A DNA stretch of 64,000 bases. Source: Portunus trituberculatus. Its lineage: Eukaryota > Arthropoda > Malacostraca > Decapoda > Portunidae. The DNA is taken from the NCBI RefSeq assembly GCF_017591435.1, contig NC_059300.1, forward strand, positions 9,423,558 through 9,487,557, in the 5' to 3' direction. Positions 1 to 11,306 of the stretch are shown piece after piece. Position numbers and translations under genes: made by a program. The stretch's first letter is position 1. The number at the start of each line of letters is the position of its first letter. The notes beneath the pieces were generated by a model. The model saw only the letters and a list, made by a program, of their open reading frames with translations, had not been told where the DNA came from and searched no databases.

Positions 1-1019
1 TATAGAGATGATACATTAGTAAGCTAATAAATGCAAATGGAATATGTAACATGAAGCTAATGTGCTGCGAATTGAAAGATTTACACATTATTTTTCATTG
101 AAAAGGAATGAAAGGATGGCATAAATATCAAGAAGCTTGATAATATCAGTTCCCTCAAGAGCAATAGATATTCATGATGTTGAAAAAATATAAAAAATAT
201 CCCGAGTTAAAACAAACTCAAATATGAAGACCAAGATAAAATACACCAAAAACAATATCAATGTTATTTCCCAAAGAGAGTTTTCCTAGAGTGATTGATA
301 TGTTGGGAAAAGTTAATATACATGCACTGCAAAATTCTATTTAATTGTAATATATAATCAGAAACACTGTTTTCTTTGTCCTCAAAAACTCATGAAGAAA
401 ATTTTGATTGATACAATTTGCTGCACAGATAAATATACAAGAAGCAAAAGCCACAGGAAAAAAGTAAGAGATCAACTTAATACTGATTGAAAGACACTGA
501 GTAATTGAACTTTGCACTTATATTTCTTAGCAGCCATGTGAGTCACGCACACAAATAATGTTCAATGTAAGAGTTAGGAGTCTAAAATAGGATGTATGGT
601 GGTTAACAAATTATACCACACATGTCACTCCCATTAATAAGTTTGTTGAAACATTTGTAAATGCCATAATGCTGTATATATACATATAATGTTGTCTTAT
701 CTGACAAAATGGGGAACTTAAGAAAATTCAAGATAAACAAATTTCAACATTATGAAAAAAATTAAAGCCAAACTGGATGGCCACATTCTCAAGGGTTAGC
801 AAAGTTTACCTCTGATGGAGCTACAATGCTTTGCTCCAAATATCCCTATAAACACTAAGCATAACACTGCACCATTCTGTTGCTCTAATATCATGTTCCC
901 TCAGATACACCAAGCTATAAAGAGGTAAACATTGCATCCCTCATGACCACGGCCCTGCATAATGATAACTGCACTTCAACAAAATATCTAGATGTAAGCA
1001 AAACAACAAAATTACCTAC
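1..1019. other. Intron sequence, nothing recognised
   Basis: AT-rich intron downstream of Slo2 exon 14 in transcript direction. I see no further KCNT-like exon, RNA gene or transposon in it. Confidence 0.6.
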
Positions 1020-1154
1020 ATTGTTTCCAGGCTCCATGTTGCTGGTATCTATAGTGCGATAAATACCAATAGGAATTTCACAGGTAGTGGAGCACAACTT
1101 CTGATAAAGCCGACCATATGTTCTGATCCAAAGGTCCTGCTTCCCAATCTTCAT
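1020..1154 (-). CDS. slo2: Slo2 exon 14 of window (end of RCK2)
   Basis: The exon opens MKIGKQDLWIRTYGRLYQKL, then CSTTCEIPIGIYRT and IDTSNMEPGNN. DLWIRTYGRL.QKLCS..EIPIGIYRT is the conserved end of the KCNT RCK2 region. The initial Met is internal: the acceptor is TATTGTAG directly before ATG, joined in phase 0 to exon 13. The donor is ambiguous: GTAGGT (exon ends 1020, phase 0) or GTAATT (exon ends 1016, phase 1). The next exon, below position 1, would decide. Confidence 0.93.
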
Positions 1155-1723
1155 CTACAATAGAGAAAATCTGTCAGTTAGTTCATTAAGTGTAGTATTC
1201 CTAAATTAACTACATATGCAGTATTTTTATATTCATGTGTTTCATTTGTATCATAAAACAAATATGCCAAAACTAAAAGAAAAAAGCCACTATGAGCAAT
1301 GAAACACTATAAGAGAATCATTATAAGATGTTGTAATCATGCAAAGTTCTTGCAATTTGAAACACATTACAATGAATGTACAAGTAGACATATATCAACA
1401 TGGTAGTCCTCTTATCTTCACTCAGCAGCCCAGCATACCACATAGTGAAATACACTTTGACATATTAAACCAAATGGCTCCCATTACTACAGACTGGGAA
1501 TCTAAATCACTCTAAAACAGGTACAAACATGCATGACTTCATATAATATAGAAGAGTTCAGATTATCTGAAAATGTATATATGAAGGGGTTTCAATACAA
1601 ACTAGAGTAGTGATGCATAATATTTCCACACCTGCTGCAAGATTGGATATGCAGAGCTGTCTCCCCTTTCCTGACTATATCATTAATGATTTACAAAGGT
1701 AACGATGCTACATATTAAATTTG
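1155..1723. other. Intron sequence, nothing recognised
   Basis: AT-rich unique-looking intron between exon 14 and the first (AC)n array at about 1725. No element ends are seen. Confidence 0.6.
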
Positions 1724-1724
1724 T

Positions 1725-1763
1725 GCACGCGCACGCACGCACGCACACACACACACACACACA
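1725..1763 (+). repeat. (GCAC)/(AC)n microsatellite at LINE 5' junction
   Basis: GCAC-type repeats pass into pure AC and abut the 5'-truncated LINE copy 1 at 1764. Confidence 0.9.
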
Positions 1764-2150
1764 GAAATAACCTATGAGGAGAGATTAAAAGAAATTAATT
1801 TGCTCACCTTGGAACAAAGAAGAGAAAGAGGAGATTTAATACAGGTTTATAAACTGTTGAGCGGTTTGGATGAAGTGGATAATGAGCAAATGATGTTGAG
1901 AGAGGAAAATTTAAATAGAACTACGAGATCGCATAGTAAAAAGATAGCCAAGGGAATATGCTTGAAAGATGTGAAGAAATATAGTTTCCCGCAGAGATGT
2001 GTGGAAGTGTGGAATAGTTTGAGTGAGGAGGTGGTGTCAGCGAGGAGTGTGCATAGTTTTAAAGGAAAGTTGGATGTGTATAGATATGGAGACGGGGCCA
2101 CACGAATATAATACCCAGGCCCTGTAAAAATTACAACTAGGTGAATACAC
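1764..2150 (+). mobile_element. LINE copy 1 (AC-LINE family), C-terminal fragment of ORF2 and 3' end
   Basis: A 5'-truncated copy holding only the region after the reverse transcriptase: LTLEQRRERGDLIQVYKLLS, GICLKDVKKYSFPQRCVEVW and SFKGKLDVYRYGDGA, with an open frame at 1800-2111. The 3' UTR CAGGCCCTGTAAAA is followed by ACAACTAGGTGAATACAC, one copy of the family's terminal motif, then CA-rich sequence. (AC)n precedes it. The Y.ERLK...LP.LE.RR.RGDLI signature is typical of APE-type LINEs of the CR1/L2/Jockey assemblage; I do not resolve the clade. Confidence 0.85.
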
Positions 2151-2284
2151 AAACACACACACACATACACATATCAATGATGGTGGACAGAGAGGATAAC
2201 AAGTCACTGCTACTAAGATTCTTCTGTTTTCATCACTGAAAGCTGTCCCTGATTAGTGAATACAGAGGTAGAAGTCACACTTCC

Positions 2285-2415
2285 CCTACCTAGCAGCAAG
2301 TGTGTGGTATGTGGTGTCATCTTATTCCTACCAAAAGATTGATAAGTATGAGTTCTGAGCTCTTTCCCTAGGGGAAAGGCTGGTTGATGACCAGCAGACA
2401 GCAGTGGTGAATTAC
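2285..2415 (+). mobile_element. AC-SINE fragment, 3' part
   Basis: Matches the 3' half of the full SINE at 4592-4875: CCTAGCAGCAAG, then GGTGTCATCTTATTCCTACC, GAGTTCTGAGCTC, TAGGGGAAAGGCTGG and the end GTGGTGAATTAC, followed by (AC)n at 2420-2441. The tRNA-like head is missing and the segment after CCTAGCAG has an internal deletion. The 135 bp before it (2151-2284) are not recognised. Confidence 0.8.
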
Positions 2416-2441
2416 AAATACACACACACACACACACACAC

Positions 2442-4529
2442 AATACGCTAACTGAGAGGAAATAGAAAAGTCTGAGGAAGTGCAAGAGAAATATAACTTA
2501 TTTTTGGAAATATACAAAACAGGAGTCAGGGAAAAATATAGACCTAAGGAAGAAGGAAAGAAAGATTGGTTTAATGCAAAGTGTGCCAGGGCAAAGGAGA
2601 AAAGGGATGGAGCATGGAAAAGGTGGAGGAGAAATAGAAATGCAGTAAATAAGGTAAACTTCAAGATAGCAAGAAATGAATATGTTAAAGTGAGGAAGGA
2701 AGAGGAGAGGATCTATGAAAAGGACATAGTTGAAAAATGCAAGGAGCAACCAAATTGTTCTACAGATTCATAAACGGAAAAATAAGACAAAAAGAAACAA
2801 AAGAAAGGTTTAAAGGTAAAAATGGGATGGTGGAAGACCCAAAAAGTATGGCAGAACTGTTAAATAATAAGTTCCAGGAGGTCTTTACTAAGGAATCCAA
2901 ATTTGAAAGACCACAGGGTAATAGAGAGACCATCTATATGGAAGAGATTAAAGTAACCAAGCTTGAAATAAAAGAATTAATGAAGAAACTGGATGAAGAA
3001 AAGGCAAAGGGACCGGATGAAGTCTCAGGCAGAATACTGAAAGAATGTAGGGAAGAACTAGCAAGTCCTATATACAACATCATAAAGTATTCAATAGAAA
3101 ATGGAACAGTACCAGTGGAATGGAAAAGAGCTGAGGTGGTTCCCATATATAAGAGCGGAAGGAAGGAAGAACCTCTAAATTACAGACCAGTATCACTAAC
3201 TAATATGTAAGATGTGTGAAAGAATAATAAAGAAACAATGGATCGAGTTTCTTGAAGACAACAAATTATTATCAAATAGCCAATTTGGCTTTAGAAAAGG
3301 TCAGTCGTGTGTAACAAATTTACTGAGTTTCTACTCTAGAATAGTTGATAGGGTACAAGAGTGAAAGGGATGGGTTGATTGTATTTACTTGGATTTAAAA
3401 AAAAGACATTTGATAAAGTGCGACATGCAAGGTTACTGTGGAAATTAGAGGAGAAGGGTGGTTTAAAAGGAAACACATTGAGATGGATAGAAAATCATTT
3501 GAGGGGGATAGAAATAAGGACAGCAGTCAAAGATATGAAGTCCAAGTGGAGAGCAGTAAAAAGCGGAGTGCCACAGGGGTCAGTATTGGCGCCAATACTT
3601 TTTCTCATTTATATAAATGACATGCCAGAAGGAGTGAAGAGCTACATAAATCTGTTTGTGGACGATGCGAAACTGTGCAGAGTTATAAAGCAAAAAGAGG
3701 ATTGTGAAATACTGCAAGAAGACCTAAATAAGATCTGGGAATGGAGTAAAAAGTGGGAGATGGAATTCAATGTGGACAAAAGCCATGTCATGGAAATGGG
3801 AAAGAGTGAAAGACGACCAGTGAGAATCTATAAGATGGGAGATGGAGTAGAACTGGAGAAAGTAAAAAAAGGAAAAGGACTTGGGAGTGATGATGGAAGA
3901 AAATAATCAACCGGCAAGCCATATTGATAGAATTTTCAGAGAGACATAAAATTTGCTAAGGAATATTGGAATAGCATTTCACTACATGGACAAAGAAATG
4001 ATGAAGAAACTGATAAGTACTATAATAGGACCCAGATTGGAATATGCAGGAGAAGTGTGGACCCCTCACAAAAAGAAACACATAAGGAAGCTGGAGAGAC
4101 TACAAAAAATGGCTACAAGAATGGTCCCAGAACTTGAAGGGATGACATGAGGAGAGACTAAAAACTATGGATCTTCCAACATTGGAGAAGAAAAGGGAGA
4201 GAGGGGATCTCATACAAGTTTATAAATTGATAAATGGAATGGACCAAGTGGACAATGAGTATCTGATCCTGAGAGAAGAATATGCCAGTCGAAGCACAAG
4301 ATTGCATAGTAAGTAGCTGAGAGGAAGGAAGATGTAAGAGATATTAAAAAGTATAGTTTCCCGCAAAGATGTGTTGAGACGTGGAACAGTTTGAATGAAG
4401 AAGTAGTGTCTGCAACGAGTGTGCATACTTTTAAAGTAAGATTGGATAAGTGTAGATTTGGAGAAGGGGCCACATGAGCATAAAGCCCAGGCCCTATAAA
4501 ACTACAATTAGGTAAATATAACTAAGTAA

Positions 4530-4531
<2 letters not shown>
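2442..4531 (+). mobile_element. LINE copy 2 (AC-LINE family), RT and C-terminal region
   Basis: A 2.1-kb 5'-truncated ORF2 in several frames. The linker frame is at 2480-2773. The RT N-terminal part is at 2737-3210 (RILKECREELASPIYNIIK, VEWKRAEVVPIYKSGRKEEP, NYRPVSLTN). The RT core is at 3379-3906 (SGVPQGSVLAPILFLIYIND, FVDDAKL). The C-terminal part is at 3953-4480 (RLEYAGEVWTPHKKKHIRKL). A frame break follows PVSLTN and the F-A-D-D box reads FVDD. It lacks the endonuclease. It ends in the 14-bp tail motif (CAATTAGGTAAATATAAC...) and then (TA)/(CA). It is dead: several frameshifts and stops. Confidence 0.92.

Positions 4532-4541
<10 letters not shown>

Positions 4542-4592
<51 letters not shown>
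4542..4592 (+). repeat. (AC)n between LINE copy 2 and SINE
   Basis: About 25 AC units join the LINE 3' end directly to the SINE head. Confidence 0.95.
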
Positions 4593-4594
<2 letters not shown>

Positions 4595-4870
4595 ACGTAG
4601 TGTAGTGGTTAGCACGCTCGACTCACAATCGAGAGGGCCCAGGTTCGAGTCCTGGGAAGCGGCAAGGCAAAGGCCAAGCCTCTTAATGTGTGGCCCTTAT
4701 TCACCTAGCAGTAAATAGGTATGGGATGTAACTCGAGGGGTTGTGGCCTCGCTTTCCCCGTGTGTGGAGTGTGTTGTAGTCTCAATCCTACCCGAAGATT
4801 GGTCTATGAGCTCTGAGCTCACTCTGTAATGGGGAAGACTGGCTGGGTGACCAACAGATGAGCGTAGTGA

Positions 4871-4875
<5 letters not shown>
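4592..4875 (+). mobile_element. AC-SINE, full-length, tRNA-Val-like head
   Basis: About 284 bp. The head (4592-4664) carries an A box (TAGTGTAGTGGTTAGCACG), an anticodon arm CTCGA-CTCACAA-TCGAG with anticodon CAC (Val), and a B box GGTTCGAGTCC. The body has CACCTAGCAGTAAATAGGTA, GGATGTAACTCGAGGGGTTG, GAGCTCTGAGCTC and the end GTAGTGAATTAC, running into (AC)n. It is not a functional tRNA gene: the acceptor stem does not pair well and a long body is attached. Transcription would be by RNA polymerase III (known for tRNA-derived SINEs); mobilisation by the neighbouring LINE family is inferred from shared flanks and 3' end. Confidence 0.88.

Positions 4876-4914
<39 letters not shown>
4872..4914 (+). 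repeat. (AC)n between SINE and LINE copy 3
   Basis: The SINE tail continues as pure AC and abuts LINE copy 3 at CCGGATGAAG. Confidence 0.95.
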
Positions 4915-4916
<2 letters not shown>

Positions 4917-6429
4917 GGATGAAGTCTCAGGCAGAATACTGAAAGAATGTAGGAAAGAACCAGCAAGTCCTATATACAACATCATAAAATGCTCAATAGA
5001 AAATGGAACAGTACTAGTGGAGTGGAAAAGAGCTGAGGTGGTTCCCATATATAAGAGCGGAAGGAAGGAAGAACCTTTAAATTACAGACCGGTATCACTA
5101 ACTAGTGTAATATGCAAGATGTGTGAAAGAATAACAAAGAAACAATGGATCGAGTTCCTTGAAGACAACAAATTATTATCAAATAGCCAATTTGGTTTTA
5201 GAAAAGGTCGGTCATGTGTAATAAATTTATTGAGTTTCTACTCTAGAATAGTTGATAAAGTACAAGAGAGAGAGGGATGGATTGACTGTATTTATTTAGA
5301 TTTAAAAAAGGCGTTTGATAAAGTGCCATATGAAAGATTACTATGGAAGTTAGAGAAGGGTGGCTTAAAAGAAAGCACTTGAGATGGATGAAAAATTACT
5401 TGAAGGGGAGAGAAATAAGGATGATAGTTAAAGATATGGAGTCCAAGTGGAGAACAGTAGACAGCGGAGTGCCACAGGGGTCAGTATTGGCGCCAATACT
5501 TTTTCTTGTATACATAAACGACATGCCAGAGGGAGTGAACAGCTACATAAATCTGTTTGTGGACGATGCGAAACTGTGCAGAGTCATTAAACAAAAAGAG
5601 GATTGTGAAATACTACAGGAAGACTTAAACAAGATCTGGAAATGGAGTAAAAAATGGGAGATGGAATTCAATGTGGACAAAAGCCATGTCATGGAAATGG
5701 GAAAAAGTGAAAGACGACCAGTGGGAATCTATAAGATGGGAGATGGAGTAGAACTAGAAAAAGTAAAAAAGGAAAAGGACTTGGGAGTGACAGTGGAAGA
5801 AAACAATCAACCAGTAAGCCATATTGATAGAATTTTCAGAGAGACGTATAATTTGCTAAGGAATATTGGATTAGCATTTCACTATATGGACAAAGAAATG
5901 ATGAAGAAATTGATAAGTACTAAAATAAGACCTAGATTGGAATATGCAGGAGTTGTGTGGACCCCCATAAAAAGAAACACATAAGGAAATTGGAGAGACT
6001 ACAAAAAATGGCTACAAGAATGGTTCCAGAATTTAAAGGGATGACATATGAGGAGAGACTAAAAGCTATGGATCTACCAACCCTGGAACAGAGAAGAGAG
6101 AGAGGATCTGATACAAGTTTATAAATTGATTAACGGAATGGATCAAGTGGATAATGAGAAACTAATCCTGAGAGAAGAATATGACATTAGAAGCACAAGA
6201 TTGCATAGTAAGAAACTGAGGAAGGGAAGATGTCTGAGAGATGTTAAAAAATTTAGTTTCCCGCAAAGATGTGTTGAGACTTGGAACTGTTTGAGTGAGG
6301 AAATGATGTCAGCAAAGAGTGTACATAGTTTTAAAGAAAAATTGGATAAGTGTAGATATGGAGACGGGGCCACACGAGCATAAAGCCCAGGCCCTGTAAA
6401 ACTACAACTAGGTAAATACAACTAGGTAA

Positions 6430-6433
<4 letters not shown>
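4914..6433 (+). mobile_element. LINE copy 3 (AC-LINE family), RT to 3' end
   Basis: The 5' truncation lies in the RT N-terminal region (CCGGATGAAGTCTCAGGC, the GPDEVSGRIL block). An open frame at 4858-5382 gives RILKECRKEPASPIYNIIKC, CERITKKQWIEFLEDNKLLS, SQFGFRKGRSC and YLDLKKAFDKVP. A one-frame shift leads to 5343-5984 with SGVPQGSVLAPILFLVYIND and FVDDAKL. The C-terminal part at 6126-6383 has YSFPQRC-type and RYGDGATRA blocks. The 3' end has two 14-bp units (ACAACTAGGTAAAT) and then (AC)n. It shares FVDD with copy 2, so the two are close subfamily members. Confidence 0.93.

Positions 6434-6499
<66 letters not shown>
6432..6499 (+). repeat. (AC)n between LINE copies 3 and 4
   Basis: About 33 AC units link the 3' end of copy 3 with the truncated 5' end of copy 4 (ACACACCCCTCATAAAAAG). 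Confidence 0.95.
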
Positions 6500-6501
<2 letters not shown>

Positions 6502-6974
6502 CTCATAAAAAGAAACACATAAGGAAAATGGAGAGGCTACAAAAAATAGCTACAAGAATGGTTCCAGAATTTGAAGGGATGACATATGAGGAGAGACTAA
6601 AGGCTATGGATCTACCAACCCTGGAACAAAGAAGGGAGAGAGGAGACCTGATACAAGTTTATAAATTGATCAACGGAATGGACCAAGTGGATAATGAGAA
6701 ACTGATCCTGAGAGAAGAATATGACATCCGAAGCACAAGATCGCATTGTAAAAAGCTGAGAAAAGGAAGATGTCTGAGAGATATTAAAAATATAGTTTCC
6801 CGCAGAGATGTATTGAGAGGTGGAACAGTTTAAATGACGAAGTAGTGTCTGCAACGAGTGTGCATACTTTTAAAGTAAGATTGGATAAGTGTAGATATGG
6901 AGACGGGGCCACATGAGCATAAAGCCCAGGCCCTGTAAAACTACAACTAGGTAAATACAACTAGGTAAATACAC
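6499..6974 (+). mobile_element. LINE copy 4 (AC-LINE family), C-terminal fragment
   Basis: Starts at the block HKKKHIRKMERLQKIATRMV and runs through FEGMTYEERLKAMDLPTLEQ and REEYDIRSTRSHCKKLRKGR, with the open frame at 6528-6833. The frame then shifts, and the 3' UTR CCCAGGCCCTGTAAAACT and two 14-bp tail units follow. The 5' junction has microhomology: the intact element reads GTGGACCCCTCAT, here CACACCCCTCAT. Confidence 0.92.
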
Positions 6975-6976
6975 AC

Positions 6977-7264
6977 AACGCATAGTGTAGTGGATAGCAT
7001 GCTCGGCTCACAACCGAGAGGGTCCAGGTTCGAATCCCAGAAAGCAGCGAGGCAAATGGGCAAGCATCTTAATGTGTATCCCCTGTTCACCTAACAGCAA
7101 GTAGGTACGGGATGTAAGTTGAGGGGTTGTGGCCTCGCTGTCCCAGTGTGTGGAGTGTGTTGTGGTCTCAGTCCTACACGAAGATTGGTGTATGAGTTCT
7201 GAGCTTGCTCCGTAATGGGAAAGGCTGGCTGGGTGACCAGCAGGCGACTGTGGTGGTGAATTAC
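6977..7264 (+). mobile_element. AC-SINE, full-length
   Basis: The head has TAGTGTAGTGGATAGCATG, an anticodon arm CTCGGCTCACAACCGAG (anticodon CAC) and B box GGTTCGAATCC. The body has TGTTCACCTAACAGCAAG, GTACGGGATGTAAGTTGAGG and GAGTTCTGAGCTTG, and the end is GTGGTGAATTACACAC. It directly follows the tail of LINE copy 4 with only a few AC bases between, and is followed by a short interrupted (AC)n. Confidence 0.88.
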
Positions 7265-7279
7265 ACACATACACACACG

Positions 7280-10200
7280 AGGCACCATTCAAGATGGATG
7301 CAAAAGATAAGAGCTCTGGCTTGGATACTTTGCTAAGACCTGACCATGAAGCCCAGTAAACCTGGTGATGTGTTAAGGGGAAAGGGGGCTTGGATAGTGA
7401 CCTTGTCTCCAAGTTACATTGAAATGTACTTGTGTTGAAGCTGAGAAGAGATATGAAGATGACAAGAATATAGTCAGCACTGGCCTCTATATAAACAAAG
7501 GAACTCAACTGAAAGAGCAAAGGAGTAAAATTATGAAACACCTCTAGGATTAAGGCAGGTAGGAGATTGGAGTATAGAGAGGGAATTCTTTGTATTTAGG
7601 GAAGAAATAGACAACATGAGAAGGATTATCTCAATGGACAGAGAACTTAAAGTTTTGAGGGTCATGGTTGCCAGGATTTTTTAACAACAGAATTAGCTGA
7701 CAGCAGAAAATTTTGAGCTGAGAGAGAGATCTGAAAAGTTTGAGAGTATGGTTACAATGAACAATGATATGAAGAAAACTCTGGATGAAATAAAAAGGGA
7801 AAACAGCATCCTTAAGGGCAAATGTGCAAAATATGAAACACCACTACAGGGACTCAAGCAAAAGCTACACACTACAGTGGAAACAAGAAAGAGGATAATA
7901 AAAAAAATAGAGGAATGGAGGAAGGTCTGGAAAAAAAGAACAAGATGAAGAAAAAGTTAACTTTGCTGAAGTAGTTTAGCAACACATAAGAGGAAATGAA
8001 AGACACAGTCATACAAGTGATAAAAGAAAAGGAAGAATTAGTGAGATATATGGTGGAGAAAAAGAAGTGCATATATATTGTTATATATGGACTAGAAGAA
8101 AAAAAGAATCATGTGAAATTTGTGAGGGGAGGGAGGAGGAAGAGATGGTTAAGGAAATGATATCAGTGGTTCAAGATGAAGAACAGAATCTTGAGAAAGA
8201 AATAGAGGAAATATACAGACTTGGTAAATACAAAGGGAACCAAAAGACCACTGAAAGTTAAAATGAGATTGGAAGTGGGAGTAGAAGAAATATTAGTGAG
8301 GACTGGAAAGTTGGCTGGTAAGGTAGAATATAAAAACATTTGGATAAAGAGAGAGATAAATCTGGTAGAAAGGGAAAAAGAGAGAGAACTGAGAAGTGAA
8401 GCTAAGGAATAAAATGAGAGAAGGACAGAGAATGAGAAGAAATTCTACTAGAGAATGCTAGACATGAAGGGGAAGGAAAGCATTAAGAATCATATACACA
8501 AACATAGATGGATTTATATCAGGATGTTCAGAAATGATATACTGTATTACATATTGGAAAAAGGCCCACACATGGTACGTATACAAGAACCAGTTAAGTG
8601 AAGATGTCCAAGTGAATTTCAAAAAGCAGGAATATAATGTTTAGAGGAGAGACAGAAGGGTAAAAGCAGAAGGAGTATTGATAATGACTTGAGAAGATAC
8701 ATATGTTGAGGAGGTACAGTACAGAGATGGACTGGCCGAGGTTTTTAAGCATAACGATTAGGACCAGTGGGAGGGAAAAAAGGAGTATAATAGTTGCATA
8801 TGTGCCACCAAAAGCTAATACATAGAGGCTTGAAATACATAAAAAATGTAAGATGTGCTAAATTGCCTGGACAATATGTTAAGGAAGGATAGAAGAGTGC
8901 TATTTGTGGGAGGTTCAAACTGTAAACATGTAAATTGGGAAGAAATGGATACAAACCATCATGCTGGACATGGGGGGAGAGGAAGTGTTACAACTGGCAA
9001 TGGTAAACACATTGGACCAATGAGTGAAGGACTATACAAGATATAGAGGGGAAGAAGAATCATGAATGCTGAATTTGTTTTTTCACAAAAAAATAGAGCC
9101 TTGTCTAAACATCAAATATCATAGCCCAATGGGAAAAAATAATCCTATGGGCCTAGAAATTGCTTTAGAGGATCAGGAAATTTTAAAATGCAATGAGGGA
9201 CACAAGTAAATAAGACAGAACCACGCCATGTCAAATTTGGAGGGTTAAAAAACTACTACTTTGGTAGTAATGAGTGGAAGGAAATTATGCAAGGCAAGGC
9301 AAGACAAGTATAAAGAGATATGTTCCTGAATACAAAGTAAAAGAGAGCAAACACACATGGTATAATGCAATATGTGCAAAACATAAAAAGTGTAAGGATG
9401 CAACTTTGAAAATATTAAGGAGCCAACAGAATGAAGGAAATAGGAAGCAGTATAAAGAGGCACAAACGAATACATTAGGATAAGAAGGGAAGAGGAGAGA
9501 AATTTTGAAAAGTATGTAGTGAAGAGATATGAAAAGAAACCAAAGCTTTTTTCTAAGTAGAATATAAATGGAAAACTGACAAACAGAGAGACCATCAATA
9601 AGTTAATTAAGGGAAATAGGATATATGAAACACTGGAAGAAATGAGTGAATTTATGAGTGAGAGCTTTAAATCAGTATTTTATGAAGAGGGAGAGTTCAT
9701 AGAGCCAAACAGCCAAGTGACACTGCAAGAGTAATAGACATTGTGATAAAAAAACTAAAAATTAGAGAATTACTAGAAAAGATGGATGTAAGGAAGGCAA
9801 TGGGGCCAGATGGCGTGTCAGGATGGACACTGAAAGAATGTAGAGAACAATTTGGGACGTATTCAATAACTCTCTAATGGAAGGGAAGGTACCTAAGGAG
9901 TGGAAAAGAGCAAATACACCCAATATACAAAGGAGGAAAATAGACAGACCAGTGTCACTAACTAGTGTTGTGGGCAAGATCTGTGAAATTGTTATGAAAG
10001 AAAAATGGCTAGAATATCTGGAGGAGAAAGAAATAATAAATAACTCCCAATTTGGTTTCAGGAAAGGAAGATCATGTATAAAAAAATTACTAAGCTTTTA
10101 TACATGAGTAATAGATGAAGTGCATGGGAGAGATGGATGGGTTGACCCAGTATATCTAGATATTAAGAAGGCTTTCAACAGAGTACCACATAGACGACTC

Positions 10201-11306
10201 CTATGGAAAATAGAACACATGGGTGGAATACAGGAAAATATCTTAAAGTGGATGACAGACTACTTAAAAGATAGGGAAATGATGACAATGATAAGAGATA
10301 CCCCATCAAGCTAGAACACATTTATCAGTGTAGTACCACAGGGTTCAGTGTTGGCACCAATTATGTTCCAAGCACTGTATATGTCAATGATATTGAAGAG
10401 GATCTGAGTAGCTATATAAATTTGTTTGCAGATGATGTGAAGCTTTTGAGTGTAAAAAAGAACATCTGACTGTATGAACATGACTCTATGGAATTGCAGA
10501 AAGATATTGAAAAAATTTGGAACTGGAGCCAAAAGTGGAAATTAGAATGTAATACCAGGAAATGCCATGTAATGGAAATGGGTAAAAGTAATAGAAGACT
10601 TACGTGGAAATATGAAATGGAAGAAGAAATTATAATGAAAAGGAGGAAAGAGAAAGACCTGGGAGTGATTATACAACACACCCTGACTCCAGAAAGACAC
10701 ATAAATGGACTATTTGCTTCAACATACAAGACATTAACTAACATCAGGGTGGTGTTCAATTACAAGGAAAAGAGTATGATGAAAAAGAAAATAACCACTA
10801 TGATAAAACCTAGACTGGAATATGCAGCAGTGGTATGGTCACCATACAGGCAGAAAGACATCAAGAAGCTAGAAAGAATCCAAAGGATTGCTATGAAGAT
10901 GATCCCAGAAATAAGGGATCTTCCCTATGAAGAAAGATTGATGGAAATGGAATTACCAACCTTGAAGGATAAATGGGAAAGAGGGGCCTAATAACGTTGC
11001 ATAAGTTAGTAAATTTTATGAAAAAGATAGATAGACAAGACCTGGTAACACTGACAGAGGATGGGGATAGACAAAAAAGAGGATATTCCAAAAAGATCAT
11101 AAAAAATCAGTGTCTGGGGAACATTAAGGAGTTTAGTTTTCCACATAGGACAGTGGACATCTGGAATGGATTAAGTGATGAGATTGTAACGGCAGAAAGT
11201 GTGCACAAATTTAAGGAAAAGTTAGATAAATGTACATATGGAGACAGGTCACTATGAGCCCTCTTCAAATCTTGTAACATACAACTAGGTAAACTAGGTA
11301 AATATG
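7280..11306 (+). mobile_element. LINE copy 5 (AC-LINE family), near full-length, decayed
   Basis: This is the longest copy, about 4 kb; its 5' edge is uncertain. ORF1 remnants at about 7580-8450 show a coiled-coil frame (DMKKTLDEIKRENSILKGK at 7748-7948) and basic blocks (KVKMRLEVGVEEILVRTGKL at 8221-8412). ORF2 starts near 8490 with IYTNIDGFIS, the usual start of an APE endonuclease; the GDFN motif is decayed to VGGSNCKHVNWEE near 8905. The RT shows MDVRKAMGPDGVSGW, NSQFGFRKGRSC, YLDIKKAFNRVPHRRLLWK, VPQGSVLAPIMFQ and LFADDVKL with intact aspartates. The C-terminal part is 10488-11257. The tail is CAACTAGGTAAACTAGGTAA. Many stops: inactive. Confidence 0.9.

Noticed and set aside
4592..4664. 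Functional tRNA-Val genes at the SINE heads (4592, 6977, 37040 and 46245-46318)
   Set aside because: Each is joined to a conserved 200-bp body and AC tail shared between copies, and stems are imperfect; they are SINE heads.
2442..6433. LINE copies 2 and 3 as a simple tandem segmental duplication
   Set aside because: They differ in truncation point, flanks and many substitutions, and a SINE with AC tracts lies between; separate insertions fit better, though conversion is possible.
1725..6499. CRISPR-like alternation of repeats and spacers in the AC/LINE/SINE chain
   Set aside because: Units are dinucleotide tracts and kilobase retroelements in a eukaryotic intron; no regular repeat-spacer period.
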